Of a stretch of 64,000 nucleotides of DNA, positions 47,485-59,278 are shown one piece after another. The DNA comes from Helicostylum pulchrum (taxonomy: Eukaryota > Mucoromycota > Mucoromycetes > Mucorales > Mucoraceae). Position numbers and translations under genes: made by a program. Position 1 is the first letter of the stretch. Each line of letters opens with the position of its first letter. The stretch covers positions 62,001 through 126,000 of the forward strand of contig JAIXMO010000033.1 of the NCBI GenBank assembly GCA_025677825.1. The letters are read 5' to 3'. The notes beneath the pieces were generated by a model. The model did no database searches and had not been told where the DNA came from. It saw only the letters and a program-made list of their open reading frames with translations.

Positions 47485-48826
47485 ATGGGTCTCTTAGATA
47501 TTATTCCTGCTGGCGTTGTTACCGGTGATAACCTCAAGAAGCTCTTTGACTATGGTAAGTTTTTTTTGAACGCGTCGCGTTTTAATTTTTATACAAGAAC
47601 TAACAAAAATACATCTTATAGCTCAAGAGCACAAGTTCGCTATCCCTGCCATTAACTGTACTTCTACCAGGTAAACTATCTTTTTTTTTTACATGAATTT
47701 TGTTCACGTTGGACTATGTGGGAAAACTTGGGTAAACAATAGAATTTTCTTGAATTCTTTTTTTTTGGGTGAGACAATCGGAGTTGTTTACCGGGTTTTA
47801 ACACTAGAACGGCTTGGAAGAGTTTCATAAAATTAAAACCAGCGTACTAAAAATTGCATTAAATATAGTACTATTAACGCTGCTCTCGAAGCTGCCAAGA
47901 AGTGCAGATCTCCCATCATCATCCAATTCTCTAACGGTGGTGCTGCCTATGTTGCCGGTAAGGCCATTGATAACAAGAACCAAGAAGCCTCTATTCTTGG
48001 TGCTGTTGCCGGTGCCCAATATGTTCGCTCTATTGCCAAGGCATACGGTATCCCCGTAGTCATTCACTCTGATCATTGTGCCAAGAAGCTCTTACCTTGG
48101 TTTGACGGTATGATCGCTGCTGATGAAGAATACTTCAAGGCTCACGGTGAGCCTCTCTTCTCTTCTCACATGTTGGATCTCTCCGAAGACCCCATGGAGG
48201 AGAACATCGAGACCTGTCTCAAGTACCTCAAGCGTATGGCTGCTATCGACTGTTTCCTCGAGATGGAAATCGGTATCACTGGTGGTGAGGAAGATGGTGT
48301 TGATAACTCTGATGTTGATAACGCTTCTCTCTATACTCAACCCGAAGATATTTGGGAAATCTATCGTCGCTTCTCTGAAGTCACCGACTTGTTCTCTATT
48401 GCTGCTGCTTTCGGTAACGTTCACGGTGTCTACGCTCCTGGTAACGTCAAGTTGCACCCTGAACTCTTGGGTAAGCATCAAGCCTATGTCAAGGATCAAC
48501 TTAAAGCCAAGTCTGATACTCCCGTCTACTTTGTCTTCCACGGTGGTTCAGGTTCCTCTCCTAAAGAAATCAGTACTGCTCTCGAGTTTGGTGTTGTCAA
48601 GATGAACGTTGATACTGATACTCAATGGGCTTACTGGAAGGGTCTCCGTGACTTTTACGAAAAGAACAAGGCCTATCTCCAATCTCAAGTCGGTAACCCC
48701 GATGGTGAGAACAAGCCTAACAAGAAGTACTATGACCCACGTGTATTCATTCGTTCTGCTGAAGTCTCCATGGTCGATCGTATCGCTGAAGCCTTTGATA
48801 ACTTGAACTCCAAGAATGTTTTGTAA
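47485..48826 (+). CDS. FBA1: Class II fructose-1,6-bisphosphate aldolase
   Basis: Zinc-dependent glycolytic and gluconeogenic aldolase splitting fructose 1,6-bisphosphate into dihydroxyacetone phosphate and glyceraldehyde 3-phosphate. Three exons (47485-47554, 47622-47670, 47869-48826) give 358 residues, matching yeast Fba1 (359). Seen: the zinc-ligand region VVIHSDHCAKK, LFSSHMLDLSEDP, GITGGEEDGVDNS, FGNVHGVYAPGNVKL with zinc His, FHGGSGS, and the NVDTDTQWAYW substrate-binding block. Strong codon bias indicates very high expression. Intron 2 (198 nt) is long for this genome. Confidence 0.98.
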
Positions 48827-49245
48827 ATAACTTTTTTCTTTTTTCCCCATAATTTCATAAGTCTATTCTCTTTTTTTTTTTAAAGCATCTCCCAAACTAT
48901 CATATTAAAATAAAATTCGTTTTTGTTCCAAGTAAAAATATTGTAATCAGTTCTTTAAAAAAATAATGTTGCGAAAACAAAATAGTTATAACGCTGTTAT
49001 TATTGTACTGACTTTTTGTAACATATCTTTGCAGTTTAAAAGATATATGAGAGCCATTGCGTGTGATTGAGTACAACCAAGCAAAAATCTCCCAAAAGAA
49101 GAAAAATGCGAGGTCTGAAATAAAGTAAATTAATAATTTTTGTAAAAAATGTTTTTTATAAAAGACAAATACCTGTATTAAATAGTTGGACGGTCATTCC
49201 TAAAAGTGAATTTAGTTATGACCTAGCGATAACCCCAACGGAATG
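48827..49245. other. 3' flank shared by FBA1 and the Fanzor gene
   Basis: No open frame. In related TnpB/Fanzor loci the guide (omega) RNA overlaps or follows the 3' end of the nuclease gene, so on the minus strand this stretch is where such an RNA and the right end of the mobile element would be expected. I see no obvious terminal repeat by eye. Confidence 0.4.
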
Positions 49246-52045
49246 TTATTGTTGTTTTTGACGAGTGAAAAGTACAGGACGAGACCCTGTTCTTCTTAAG
49301 TTCAGTAAAAAAATTTTGAAGTTCAAAACCGCAGCCAGATCTCGATTCCAAAGTCTTGTTGTAGTCGCATCTAGACAAGAAGAATTTGTACAACTAACAG
49401 TTAAGTAATAATTGACGTTAGAAATCTCATTATGCGTGGTATTATCGTTATTATTACCGTAGTAACCCATGACACAAGACGGTGGGCATTCTTTTTCTTC
49501 TATGTGGCCTAGGGTTTGTTACTCGCTTAAAAGCCTCCAATCTACTCTCGCATAATGGACAGAAGGACGACGTTCTAAACTCATCGATTAAAAAAACTTT
49601 GAGCCCGTTTTTCTTGAGCGATTTAATAAGCCCTTTAATTCTGGTAGGGTCTTGGAATCTAACATTAGCAGCTGACCAGTTCCCCAAAACAAGAACACAT
49701 TCAGAACCAAACTTATTTCGAAGTTTTTTACACAAATTGAGATCATTCTGATCATAATACAGCTTCGAAGAAAACTTCATCTTTCTAAATGGCAAAAGTT
49801 GAAGTTTTTCTAGCAGTCTACTGGCTTGTTGTTTTAAACCGTCTTGATTACTTCGAGACATTCTTGCTCCTATTTCAAGTATTTGTGTTTTTTCAGGATC
49901 GGTAAAACGTCTCGAAATGTGTGCTTGTTTCATCATTTCGTCCAAATAAACACTGAAGAGATCGTTACTAGTGGATTTCGCTGGTGCAGTTTCCGGTTGA
50001 GGGAAATATCCTCTCATTCTTACAATAAATACGTTTCCAAAGTATAGATCGGCGTTATTTTTTATATGGAAGTCGAAGCATTTATTCGGGTAATACCTTT
50101 GGTTTACGTGCTGAGTTTTGTTCCCGTAGTACGGATATAATGTTTTTGAAACCAGAGCTCTAACCTTGACGTACTTAGTGTATTCTTCTATATCAACAGA
50201 GGAAGATTTAGTATTTGAAAGCTTTGTTTCGGATGACTGAACTATAGGTGGTTTTGTTTTCTTCATTAAAATCCTAAAGTGTCTTGCAAGCTTACTTCTT
50301 TCCATCTTCGTATAAATCGAAGTTTGTTTTTCTCTTGACGTACTGGTTTCCTTCATGCAGTACAGTAAATCCCTTCTCCCGGGATCCATTAAAACACATT
50401 TGCCGTTTATTTCGTTCAATTCTTCCCTTGTCAAATGTTCTATATACTTTGTATTTTCAATTTCCTCGTCTGTAGTCTTTACGTTTGCCGACTTTCTACT
50501 GATATTGGCGTTTGATGGCCTTCTGTCGGTATCTGTATTTTGTTTTAAAACAGAAACACCCACGCCGTCTGTTTCGAGGGTTCCTTGGAACCGCAGCGAC
50601 CTTTCAGGTCCTTGGCTTTTAAAAGCTTTATCCTTCAATTTGACGGCAGCACCCCAAGTTTGAAACTTGTTCTTAGCATTAGGTGCAGTCTTGTATTTTA
50701 ATATATGGAAATGAACTATTTTGGAATCCAATGTCATATAACAGGGAATAAAGGTAGTGCGTAAAGGAAAGCATGCGAATTGAGTAATCCCTTCTAAAGC
50801 AAATAATCCCGCTATCCTCATGAAAGCTTTGAAGTGGTTTGCAGGTCTTGCCTTTACATCGTAAAATATGGATTTTCTTTGGAAAGTATAATCATCGGGA
50901 TACGATTTTAACACGGTTTCAATTTTTTCTCTTGTGTAAGGATCGTTTATATCAGTATCATCCGGCATCTCTTTTTTTTCTACTGCTTGTTTTATCCTTT
51001 TCAAGGGGCTGTAAACCCTTTCAAATAAGTTTTTACTAATCCCTTCTTTATCTACATTATTATTTGCTAATTCTTCTCTAATACCGGCAACTAACTCTTT
51101 CTTTTTAAAGATCTTGTTTAAAAGTACAACCAAATTCTTACCGAAGTGGGCCTTGATATTATTCAAATAGGCTGTTTGGATTTTTGTACATTCATACAGT
51201 GCAATCTGTTGTGCATTCTTGAATACAATGGGTTGATAATCGGCAATTCGACAATATGATTCTTTATGCTTATTGATTAAAATCCTGTAATTCACCGTCC
51301 GTTCAAGAAGTTTCGCAGGTCTACTAGATTTTTGCGTAAGACTAAGAAAAACTTCCATAAAAAACAATTTATTGATGTAATCTTGTAAATTAAAGTTAAA
51401 ATCTTCTTTCAATTCTTGAAGAAACATATACTTCAAAAAGCAAAAGTATGAGTTACTAGCATATTGACGGTATTCACGAGTTCGTGTAAAGAACGTGTAT
51501 GATCGGGCTTCCATATAGCTTTTACAGTAGTTTTTATTGTCATCACACGCTTCACAATAGGATCATCAGTGGTGGAAGAACCTGGGATTGAATCAACTAT
51601 ATCAGACTTTACAGGTTTTGCTTCAGACTTGGAAGAGGACGCAGTAGAAGTATACGTAGAACGCGGAGTTGTAGTTTGCTTACTGGACTCTCCCACCTTA
51701 GACTTTGTTATAAGAGGTTCGAACGGCTCATCAAAGCCCCAGTCTTCTACGGTAGAAGTTTCACTTTCTAAAGCAGATAAAAGTGGCGAATCTATAGCTT
51801 TTTCTTTGCCCTTACTTTTCTTTTTAGATCCACTCCCAGGATTGTCTTCCCTACTTTTTCCTTTTCTTTTTATAGGTACAGGCTGAAAATCATCGTCTGA
51901 AATTTCTTCATATACGTCTGTAATAGTATCATTTTTATGGTCAGTTTTGTATTAGTTAATAACTGATATATATGTTACCTTTGTTTTTATAAGCCTTATT
52001 TTTTTCAGGTACAGAAGTTTGTTGGCGCTTTCCTTTCCTTTTCAT
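49246..52045 (-). CDS. Fanzor (eukaryotic TnpB-like) RNA-guided nuclease, one frameshift
   Basis: Fanzors are eukaryotic relatives of TnpB/Cas12 that cut DNA guided by an omega RNA. Three exons (52045-51979, 51917-49458, 49393-49246) would give about 890 residues. The N-terminal 150 residues are Lys/Ser-rich with several nuclear-localisation-like clusters (MKRKGKRQQ, KRKGKSR, KKKSKGKEK). RuvC parts: first Asp in VLMDPGRRDLLYC (codon at about 50386), LVLGNWSA, then FLIDEFRTSSFC with a Glu at about 49582. A zinc ribbon of CPLC plus CHGLLR and CTNSSC follows; its second half is joined by the last intron. The third RuvC Asp is in LWNRDLAAVLNF (about 49341). The single defect is a one-base frameshift in a T/A run near 51435, between HTFAF and LKYMFLQEL. 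It could be real or an assembly error. Catalytic residues all look intact. Confidence 0.88.
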
Positions 52046-52813
52046 TGAAGTCGTTTTCTAACTTGTAATAAAAAAAAAGCAGGAAAAAATACTTAGTCAA
52101 AGAAGAAGAGAAAAATAGTTAAAAAAGGAAGGAAAAGATAGTTAGAGAAAGGAAAAGGTTTATTGACATTTTTGCATGATATATGAGTTTGATTAATTAT
52201 CGCCGCGCGTATCTTTCTCCCACTGTTATTACTTATTTTATTTTTGCTACTTGAGAGCAACAGGTTTTTGCACCAGGTTTTTTTTATCATAAGGGGTTTT
52301 CGTGATTAAAAAAATTGCTTTATTTTTGTTAAAAGAAAGGACTTTAAAAATATATTAACTAGTGGTTCCAGAGCTACATTGTATATTAAATAGTTAATAG
52401 TTAATACTATTTCTTGCTTTTTTAAAGTTTACCAAAAGAGAAGCATGAATAATGACGAAATTTCTTTCATGTTATAGTTTATCCCAAAGGTCAAATCTCC
52501 ATTCTATTCTGGCTTTCGTCAAGAAAAAAAAAGCACACAGGGTTTTTATTAGTCTGTTATTATGTCATGATCACTTATCCTTTTTTTTAAAAAAGAATTA
52601 CAGAAGGCATTCTATGGACAAGTCAACAGCTTCATCTTGATTTCTCGGTAAGTTTTATTTGTATTCGAAGTAATAATAATAAGAAGTATTGACATGAAGA
52701 TAGTATTTCTAGTTTTTAAAAGCGTAGATGGGGACATATATCACACGTAAGTTAAGTATTTATTTAATAGAGATGTTCTTTATATCCAATTTCTTATAAT
52801 TAACCACTTTTAT
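52046..52813. other. Spacer between the Fanzor and Plavaka-like genes
   Basis: AT-rich, with no frame of note. A tctcggtaagttttatttgta motif at 52643-52663 recurs nearly unchanged at 55338-55358, beyond the other side of the transposase gene and in the same orientation. Confidence 0.45.
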
Positions 52814-55099
52814 CTAATTTAGTTTACATGTTAGGCTACTCGGCGTAGAAGAAAATCCGAAATTATAGCAAGGTAGAGTTTGTATCATAATTTTAAAATC
52901 TCTTCCGAGAAAGGATTTGTGTAAACTCATTTTGCTGTTTAATTTCCGGCTAAATGCCTTACAGTCATAAGATCTGAAGCCATTTTCAAGGACTTTTAGC
53001 ATGCTTGGATCAAGGGAATTTTTTGAAGCCGAATTGAAAATATACTTCATGATACCAAGCAGCATTACGTGAAGCATTTCCACAGGAGTGTCCTTTGTTG
53101 GATCAAAGGCTTTCAAAGTCAAAAATACTTCTCCGCCTGTAAGTTTATATCCAAGTTTACCCCAAGAAGTTTCCGAAATTGGTGTACTTTCGTTGGGGTC
53201 TCCGGTTATGCCTCTACCACGATTTCTCAAGGTTATACCTGGAGCAGGAAAAGTTGGAAGTCCATATATGGCATACATATTCATGTGAACTTTCAACCTC
53301 GGAACAGCAATATGGTCAATTACAGAAGTATGCAACGGAACAACAGGTCTATTCCTGTTCTGAGCAGGATCTACTTGCCAATAGCATTTTCTACATGGAC
53401 AAGTGGCCTTGGCACCTTTGCTACAACAAATTTCGGCATGTCGAACGTTATCAGCGGTGATGAATAAAACTGGTGCATACACCAAAATTTTTTCTTCATA
53501 CTCTAAATCGAACATTATCATACCATCTTCGAGAGACTTGAGGTTATCGACCAAACGTGACCCAGTTTCCATTGCATTCAGATCGTGGTGAGTACAAAGG
53601 AAAAACTGGTTTTCATACATGTTTCTTTCGCTTAAGGGCATTGCGGCAGGAGTCATTATCCAACTGTCGTAACAGTTCCATTTTTTTGTTGTGTTACCAC
53701 TGGTGTCATCACTGAATAAAGTAAGAGGTATTATTTTGACTTTTGAAACCCCAGTAGATACAGCTTTACTGTGTACTTCTTCCGCTTTAACGAGTAGCTG
53801 ATAGTGATGATTAACTAAAAGCTGTTCAAGATACACAATATCACTATGTTCTGTTATACTTCTGCATCTTAATAAAGGATGATGTACTTGATATCTGATT
53901 ATTGATTGATAGTCAATCGAAGAAAGTTCCATGATGGAAGGGGTGCATTCCGTACAAAGACTGTTTTCACTATTCAAAGATACCTGGAAAGTTTCACAGT
54001 ATTCAATATTTTCAGAGCAAAAAAAGTTAGATATCATAAAACAATCTTCGGTATCATCAGAATCAAGAGGAATAACTTTCACAATATCTCCAATCCATAA
54101 GTCTTTCAAAGGAATATCCCCTACAGCCATTGGGCATCTAAACTCGGAATCATATAGTCATTTGTGGCCTTGATTCAAAGATGTTCTACAATTGGGCGTA
54201 CGATCCGGAACAGATGCTAACTTTTTACACTTCTCTGGATTACCCAAAAGAAGTTGAATAAACTCTGATGGTTTATTCAAAGTCATTTCGTAGGTAGTGT
54301 CTCCTTTTTGTACTGGATACACGTCCTTTCGCAAGACTGGCACCCATGATTTCTTTCTTAGGTGACTCTTAGTGATACTAGTAAAAGCAGGGAGATAATC
54401 TTCGGGGTTGTAGTCTTGAACCCCACACTTTTGGCCCCTTGCTTTCATAGCGGCTTTGCAGTATGCCTCTGCAAAAGCGAGAATATTTTTCATAGGTCGG
54501 TGGGAATATTTATCTTGGCCGGACTTAAAGAAGAGCAATGCGAGCATCTCGAACTCATTCTTGAAGGGAAAGAACGGGTTCGCACTGAAAGAAAACATGT
54601 GATCCTCCATGTTATCATCGTCAGATTCACTTATTTGATCGTCTTCAGACTCACTCGTTTGGTCGTATTCAGATTCACTGGTAGAAGCCATGTCTTCCAC
54701 ATCGTCGTCCACGATACTCTCTTCCATAATAACGTCATCGTTATATTCGTATCTGAATAATTGACAGCTATTAGTATATACTGCCAAAGTTTATAAATTA
54801 TTGAACTCAAGAAATGCTACTTACTCGTTATCATCGTCATACTCAAAACCATCTGTAATTATTGGTAGGTCATAATCATTAACAATATGTCCTTGACTAC
54901 GCTGAAATGAACTTTTAAAGCGAAATTAAAAAAATTCAGTGAATAAGAAAAACGCATGACGGTTTAATATCAATTCATATATTTACACTGCTGTACGGTG
55001 TCCTCCGGTTCTGTAATGTTTGTTTACAAAATATTCATTACGAAAGCAAGTCAATTGACAAGATTGGCATTGTAAGGACGTATTTGTGTAGCTTTGCAT
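52814..55099 (-). pseudogene. Plavaka-like (CACTA-related) transposase, one nonsense codon, C-terminally truncated
   Basis: Three exons are inferred: 55099-54989, 54901-54825, 54752-52814 (709 codons). Exon 1 encodes a C2H2-like zinc finger (CQSCQLTCF, later NKHYRTGGH). An acidic stretch follows (EDMASTSESEYD), then blocks I associate with fungal Plavaka-type transposases. These are LTLFSDDTSGNTTKKWN, MTPAAMPLSERNMYENQ, VYAPVLFITADNVRHAEIC and CPCRKCYW, with RLKVHMNMYAIYGLP and DTPVEMLHVMLLGIMKY further on. Two defects: a TGA at 54158-54160 where Trp is expected, in an otherwise continuous frame, and an end at 52814 well before the usual C terminus of this family. It lies 768 bases upstream of the Fanzor gene on the same strand. 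The family assignment is from memory of such proteins. Confidence 0.75.
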
Positions 55100-55903
55100 T
55101 CTTTAAAAAAAAAATTAATGCAAAAGAAAGAGCTAATTTGTATGTTTTCAATTTGAGACTTAAATTATAGAATTATAAACGCTTTTTTTTTAATTTCGGT
55201 TGGCTTATCTCTTTTCTTTTAAATTATATTTTTTATTTGTGTATATGTCTACATTTTATAAGAGCAATTGACGGTAAATTTATTAACAAAAAGTACTTAA
55301 ATATTACTCACTAGAATATATATCTTTTTCAGCTATGCCTCGGTAAGATTTATTTGTAAGTGATATCATGTTAAAGCCGGACACTCATAAATATACACTT
55401 TTAGTTTTGACATTGTAAATAATTATATCATACAGCAAGTACCTAAGTATAATCTAACATCTTATCACTATAATTCATTCCGACTCTTAACTAAGTTTCA
55501 CTAATTATTCCTTTCTTTATTATGAGATGAACATGGCTGGGTGTGTATGTATTTGTGGGAAAATGACAGTCTATGTTGCTACTGAAAAAACTGTAGTCAA
55601 TTCCCGTCCATGAAGACGATCCAATTTATTCTTGGGTTCGCACGAGTTAAAAATGTTGTTAAAAAGGTTAATTTAAACCGAAAAAAGTACACAAAATACT
55701 TATATTTAGATTAAACGTGTTACCTTTCGAGACTTTATGTCTCTTTCGACACTGAAGAAACAACTGCAATTGAAATGAAACCACGTGTACTCACCAATTA
55801 AAAAAAAAAAAAATGATGTACATTTTACGACAACAAAAATCTCACTTATTTTTCTGTTTTTTTTTCTCCTTTTTATTTCTCCATCTTTTTTCTTTTGCTT
55901 GTA
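55100..55903. other. Intergenic upstream of the lipase gene
   Basis: A short coding-like but interrupted stretch (VYVATEKTVVNSRP) occurs near 55570. Otherwise AT-rich; the last 60 bases are CT-rich and probably form the lipase core promoter. I saw no terminal inverted repeat for the transposase gene. Confidence 0.45.
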
Positions 55904-58900
55904 ATGCCACTAGAAAAAGAAAGTACTTCATCAAGAAGACTTTCACTTCCGGACCTTTCAAAGTTAAAGACAGAATGGGATCGAAGAGAAGCTATTCAAG
56001 CGACTGCACAACTCTTGCCTGGCAAACTACAAGTAAGACAACTTTTTTTTTTTTTTTTTGCTCTTCGTAAATAAACTAAAAAAGAATATATATTCGTAGA
56101 TTGATTTGCTTAATGTAAGAAGTGATGTTGTCGTAACGAGACCTCTTATGAGACTTCGTATGGGCTCACAACATTACTTTTCTTCTCGATCGAAGCATAC
56201 TAATGGTAATTGGAATGAAGGCTTCTTGTTTACAATTTCTTATCATAACCAATTGTTTGATACCATTGAAGTAAGCTATGTCTCTTCTTTTTGTTGTTAT
56301 TGATTTTAAATACAATATACATGACTTAACCTTTTAATAACAGCTTGATCTGTATGATAAAAAGAAAAAATGGAGATCAAAGATGAAACATATCGGTAAA
56401 GCTAAACTAAAAATTGCTAAATTGAAAGATAGAGATGATGTTTTCATCACGTATGTTTTCCTTGTTTGTTTTTGTCTCTTTTTGTGCACGTATATTTCAC
56501 ATGCTAACCATAGTTTCCTTCCATAGATTTTTACCAATGTACGAATATCATGTAAATCGATACTTACCGGCCCATATTCAACTTCCACACAACTTTTTAA
56601 AATCACATATGCCCGACATGTCCAAATTCACACAATACAAATACAATCACTTTGGAAACAGACATGCCAAATCTAATTTACGTGATAATTCGGAAGAAGA
56701 GCCCTATCTCGACATTCCACCAGCTTATCGCCCTCATCCAAGCCATGGTAAACATTCAATGACACCGTTTATTGGATCCATTCAAGTCCGAGTCCGATAC
56801 GGCTTTCAACATCCACCAGAGGATCCCGAATCAGACACATTGTCTCCTTTATATTTCAATCACAAGAAATCAACTGATAATTTTAGTTTGCTGACTACGT
56901 CCCGAAAGAGTAGTGTATATAGTAGTTCCAGCAATGCCTCTAGTTCAACTGCGTATCAACAACATCAGGAATATCACGATGCTGTAGAACCAAAAATGGT
57001 ACTTGTCGATGATATCTCTCAGATATTAAACTCGCCCGTTACACCTAAACCAAATGTAGTTTTAAAATCTGAATCCACCGTAGACTTGATATTTCATCGA
57101 AAATTAGATAATGGTCGTAAGCATATTAATCTGGAACAGTATAAAGTCGATTTCCCAAAAATGGACGGTGAAAATAAAAAGAGAAATGCTGAAGTCTCGG
57201 ATAATTCTAGTATAAAGAGTCATAACTTTGGTGATAAGAACTTTGCCTTTAGATGGATAAACGAATCGTTTGAAGAAGTCGCCATCTCGCATCCTAGTCT
57301 AGATAGAATGATCGGTATGGTCGTCAGTCCTCAAACTCGTATATTGTTACGTGCTGTCGTAAAAATGTTTAATGCTTTCGGTCAAGGTTTCAAGATTACC
57401 ATTCTCCAATTACTTTCTTCCTTATCTTTATTACAAGCATTTTACACTGATATCCCAAGGTTAATAATATTTATAAATCAATATTTACATCATATTCAAC
57501 TCCTTTTCTTTTTTTTTTTAGAGCGCCACCTGCTGAAAAAATCACTGATTTGAGATTCTTGGATAAATCATATTACTTTTTAGGCCATGCCATCATTGCT
57601 TATGTAGGGTTTTTTTTTCATTTACTCCTTAAAAAAAACTAACTTCATTGTAATAGGGTTGGCGCGGTATTTCTTATTTAGGAGATTATGCAAAATACTT
57701 GAAAGGTAAAACCACCAAAAAACAAAAAATTGAAACAGTAAAAAGTTCTAAAACGTTTTTTTTTTTTTTTTTAGATGTCGCAAAGACTAAGTCAAATAAA
57801 CAAGCTATTGTTTGCTACTTGAAGATTCCTCCAGAGGATCTTTTAGGTTACGAATATGGTTTGCGTAAAGGTGCTGTATTCCAACCTAGTTATTTTATTT
57901 CTTATGACCAACCACATGAAGCTGTTGTAATGGGTATTCGAGGAACTTGGGTAAAACAACAAACCCCCAAAATAAGAAACCTTTGGTTTACTAATCATTC
58001 TTCTTGTAGAGTTTATATGACTGTATTACTGATCTTGTCTGTGAATACCGACCTTGGAAAGGCGGCCTTGTGCATTCTGGAATTTTAGCTTCGGCCCAAT
58101 GGTTCTTCACACGTATCATTCCCCAAATCTTCTTATACGTAAGCGAGCAAACCAAACTCGGTAACCGCAAGATCAAATCCTTTATCATCACCGGCCACTC
58201 CTTGGGAGCCGGTACCGCCGCCGTCCTTACCATGATGGTCGTCGATCACATTGAACAACTTCGCGAGCTTTCGCACAACCCGGACTTTGAAGTCCACTGT
58301 TACGGTTACGCTCCCGTTGCCAGTGTTTCGCATGATTTATCCGAGAAATACGGAGATCACATTGACAGTTTTGTGTGCCAGGACGATATCGTTGGTAGAC
58401 TTTCCTACGGCACCGCTACCTGTGCCAAAGAACTCGTCATGGACGCACTGATTGCTGCTGACGGTCTCGGCGGGTACGGAAAAGTTGGCAAAAATCCTGC
58501 CTTACGTAAAGAGTGCTTTGATATTATACAAACCCGTCGTAGGGAAATATACCAGGGGAAAGAACCAAGATACCCTCTCTTGTATGTACCAGGCTGTGTT
58601 TATCAGTTCAGAAGAGGCGGGTCGAAGCAAGCTACCAAATTAGCTCAGGATATTAAATTACCAGGAACAAGTCCTCAACCCGATCCGTTTATTCAACGAA
58701 GAGCTTCGTCGTCGTCACAGAGAAAAGGTGCAAACCCTACAACCAGTCCGTTTTCACCGAGCCAGTCAGAACCTGCTTTACCCACCGGCGAAGAAGTAAC
58801 GTTTACGTTGCACAAGTCTTCGTCCATGCTTTCAGAAGAAGCGTACATGTCAAAGACGTGTTTAGAAGATCATGCGGTGGTTACTTACTTGACCGCGTTT

Positions 58901-59122
58901 CAAACTGCTAGACAGGATTGTATGAGACAAGCGTCGTTTCGTAAATCGTCGTTTCCTAAACCGACTTCTAAAAATAGTGAATCTACTGCTTCCCTTTCCT
59001 CTTCTTCTACCTTAGAGTTAAACACTACTAGCTCTCCGCCCAGCTTGAATACATCACACTCAAAGATCAAGTTATCGACTAACTCTACATCTTTTACCAG
59101 ATTAGATCAAGAAGCTACTTAG
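55904..59122 (+). CDS. C2-domain class 3 lipase (diacylglycerol lipase-like)
   Basis: Probable intracellular sn-1 diacylglycerol or triacylglycerol lipase. Eight exons (55904-56032, 56100-56270, 56344-56450, 56527-57459, 57522-57603, 57657-57705, 57775-57950, 58010-59122) give 919 residues. The N-terminal third has a C2-like fold (LRMGSQHYFSSRS, LFDTIELDLYDKK, KLKIAKLKDRDDVF). A Ser/Thr-rich linker and a long region with SPQTRILLRAVVKM follow. The lipase core has GWRGISYLGDYAKYL, EAVVMGIRGTWSLYD, the nucleophile elbow ITGHSLGAG (Ser613) and QDDIVGRLS (Asp about 675). A probable catalytic His837 lies in CLEDHAVVTYL, by analogy with the MLxDH block of DAGL. No signal peptide is seen. Exon 4 ends at an unusual GTTAAT donor. 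The tail is Ser-rich and probably phosphorylated. Confidence 0.9.
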
Positions 59123-59278
59123 AGACCAAAAAAAAAAAAAGAATGACGATAGAGACCACGTGTGCGTGTGATCCCCCCTTTTTTCTATTTTATATACCAA
59201 AACTCTTTTTTTTTTACCACATCAAAATAATAAGAATAAAAATACTTCTTTTCTTTTCTACACACATATATTTTATAT

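Noticed and set aside
55309..55313. CACTA at 55309 as a possible transposon terminus
   Set aside because: It is in the wrong orientation for a right-hand terminus and has no matching partner at the other side; a 5-mer is common.
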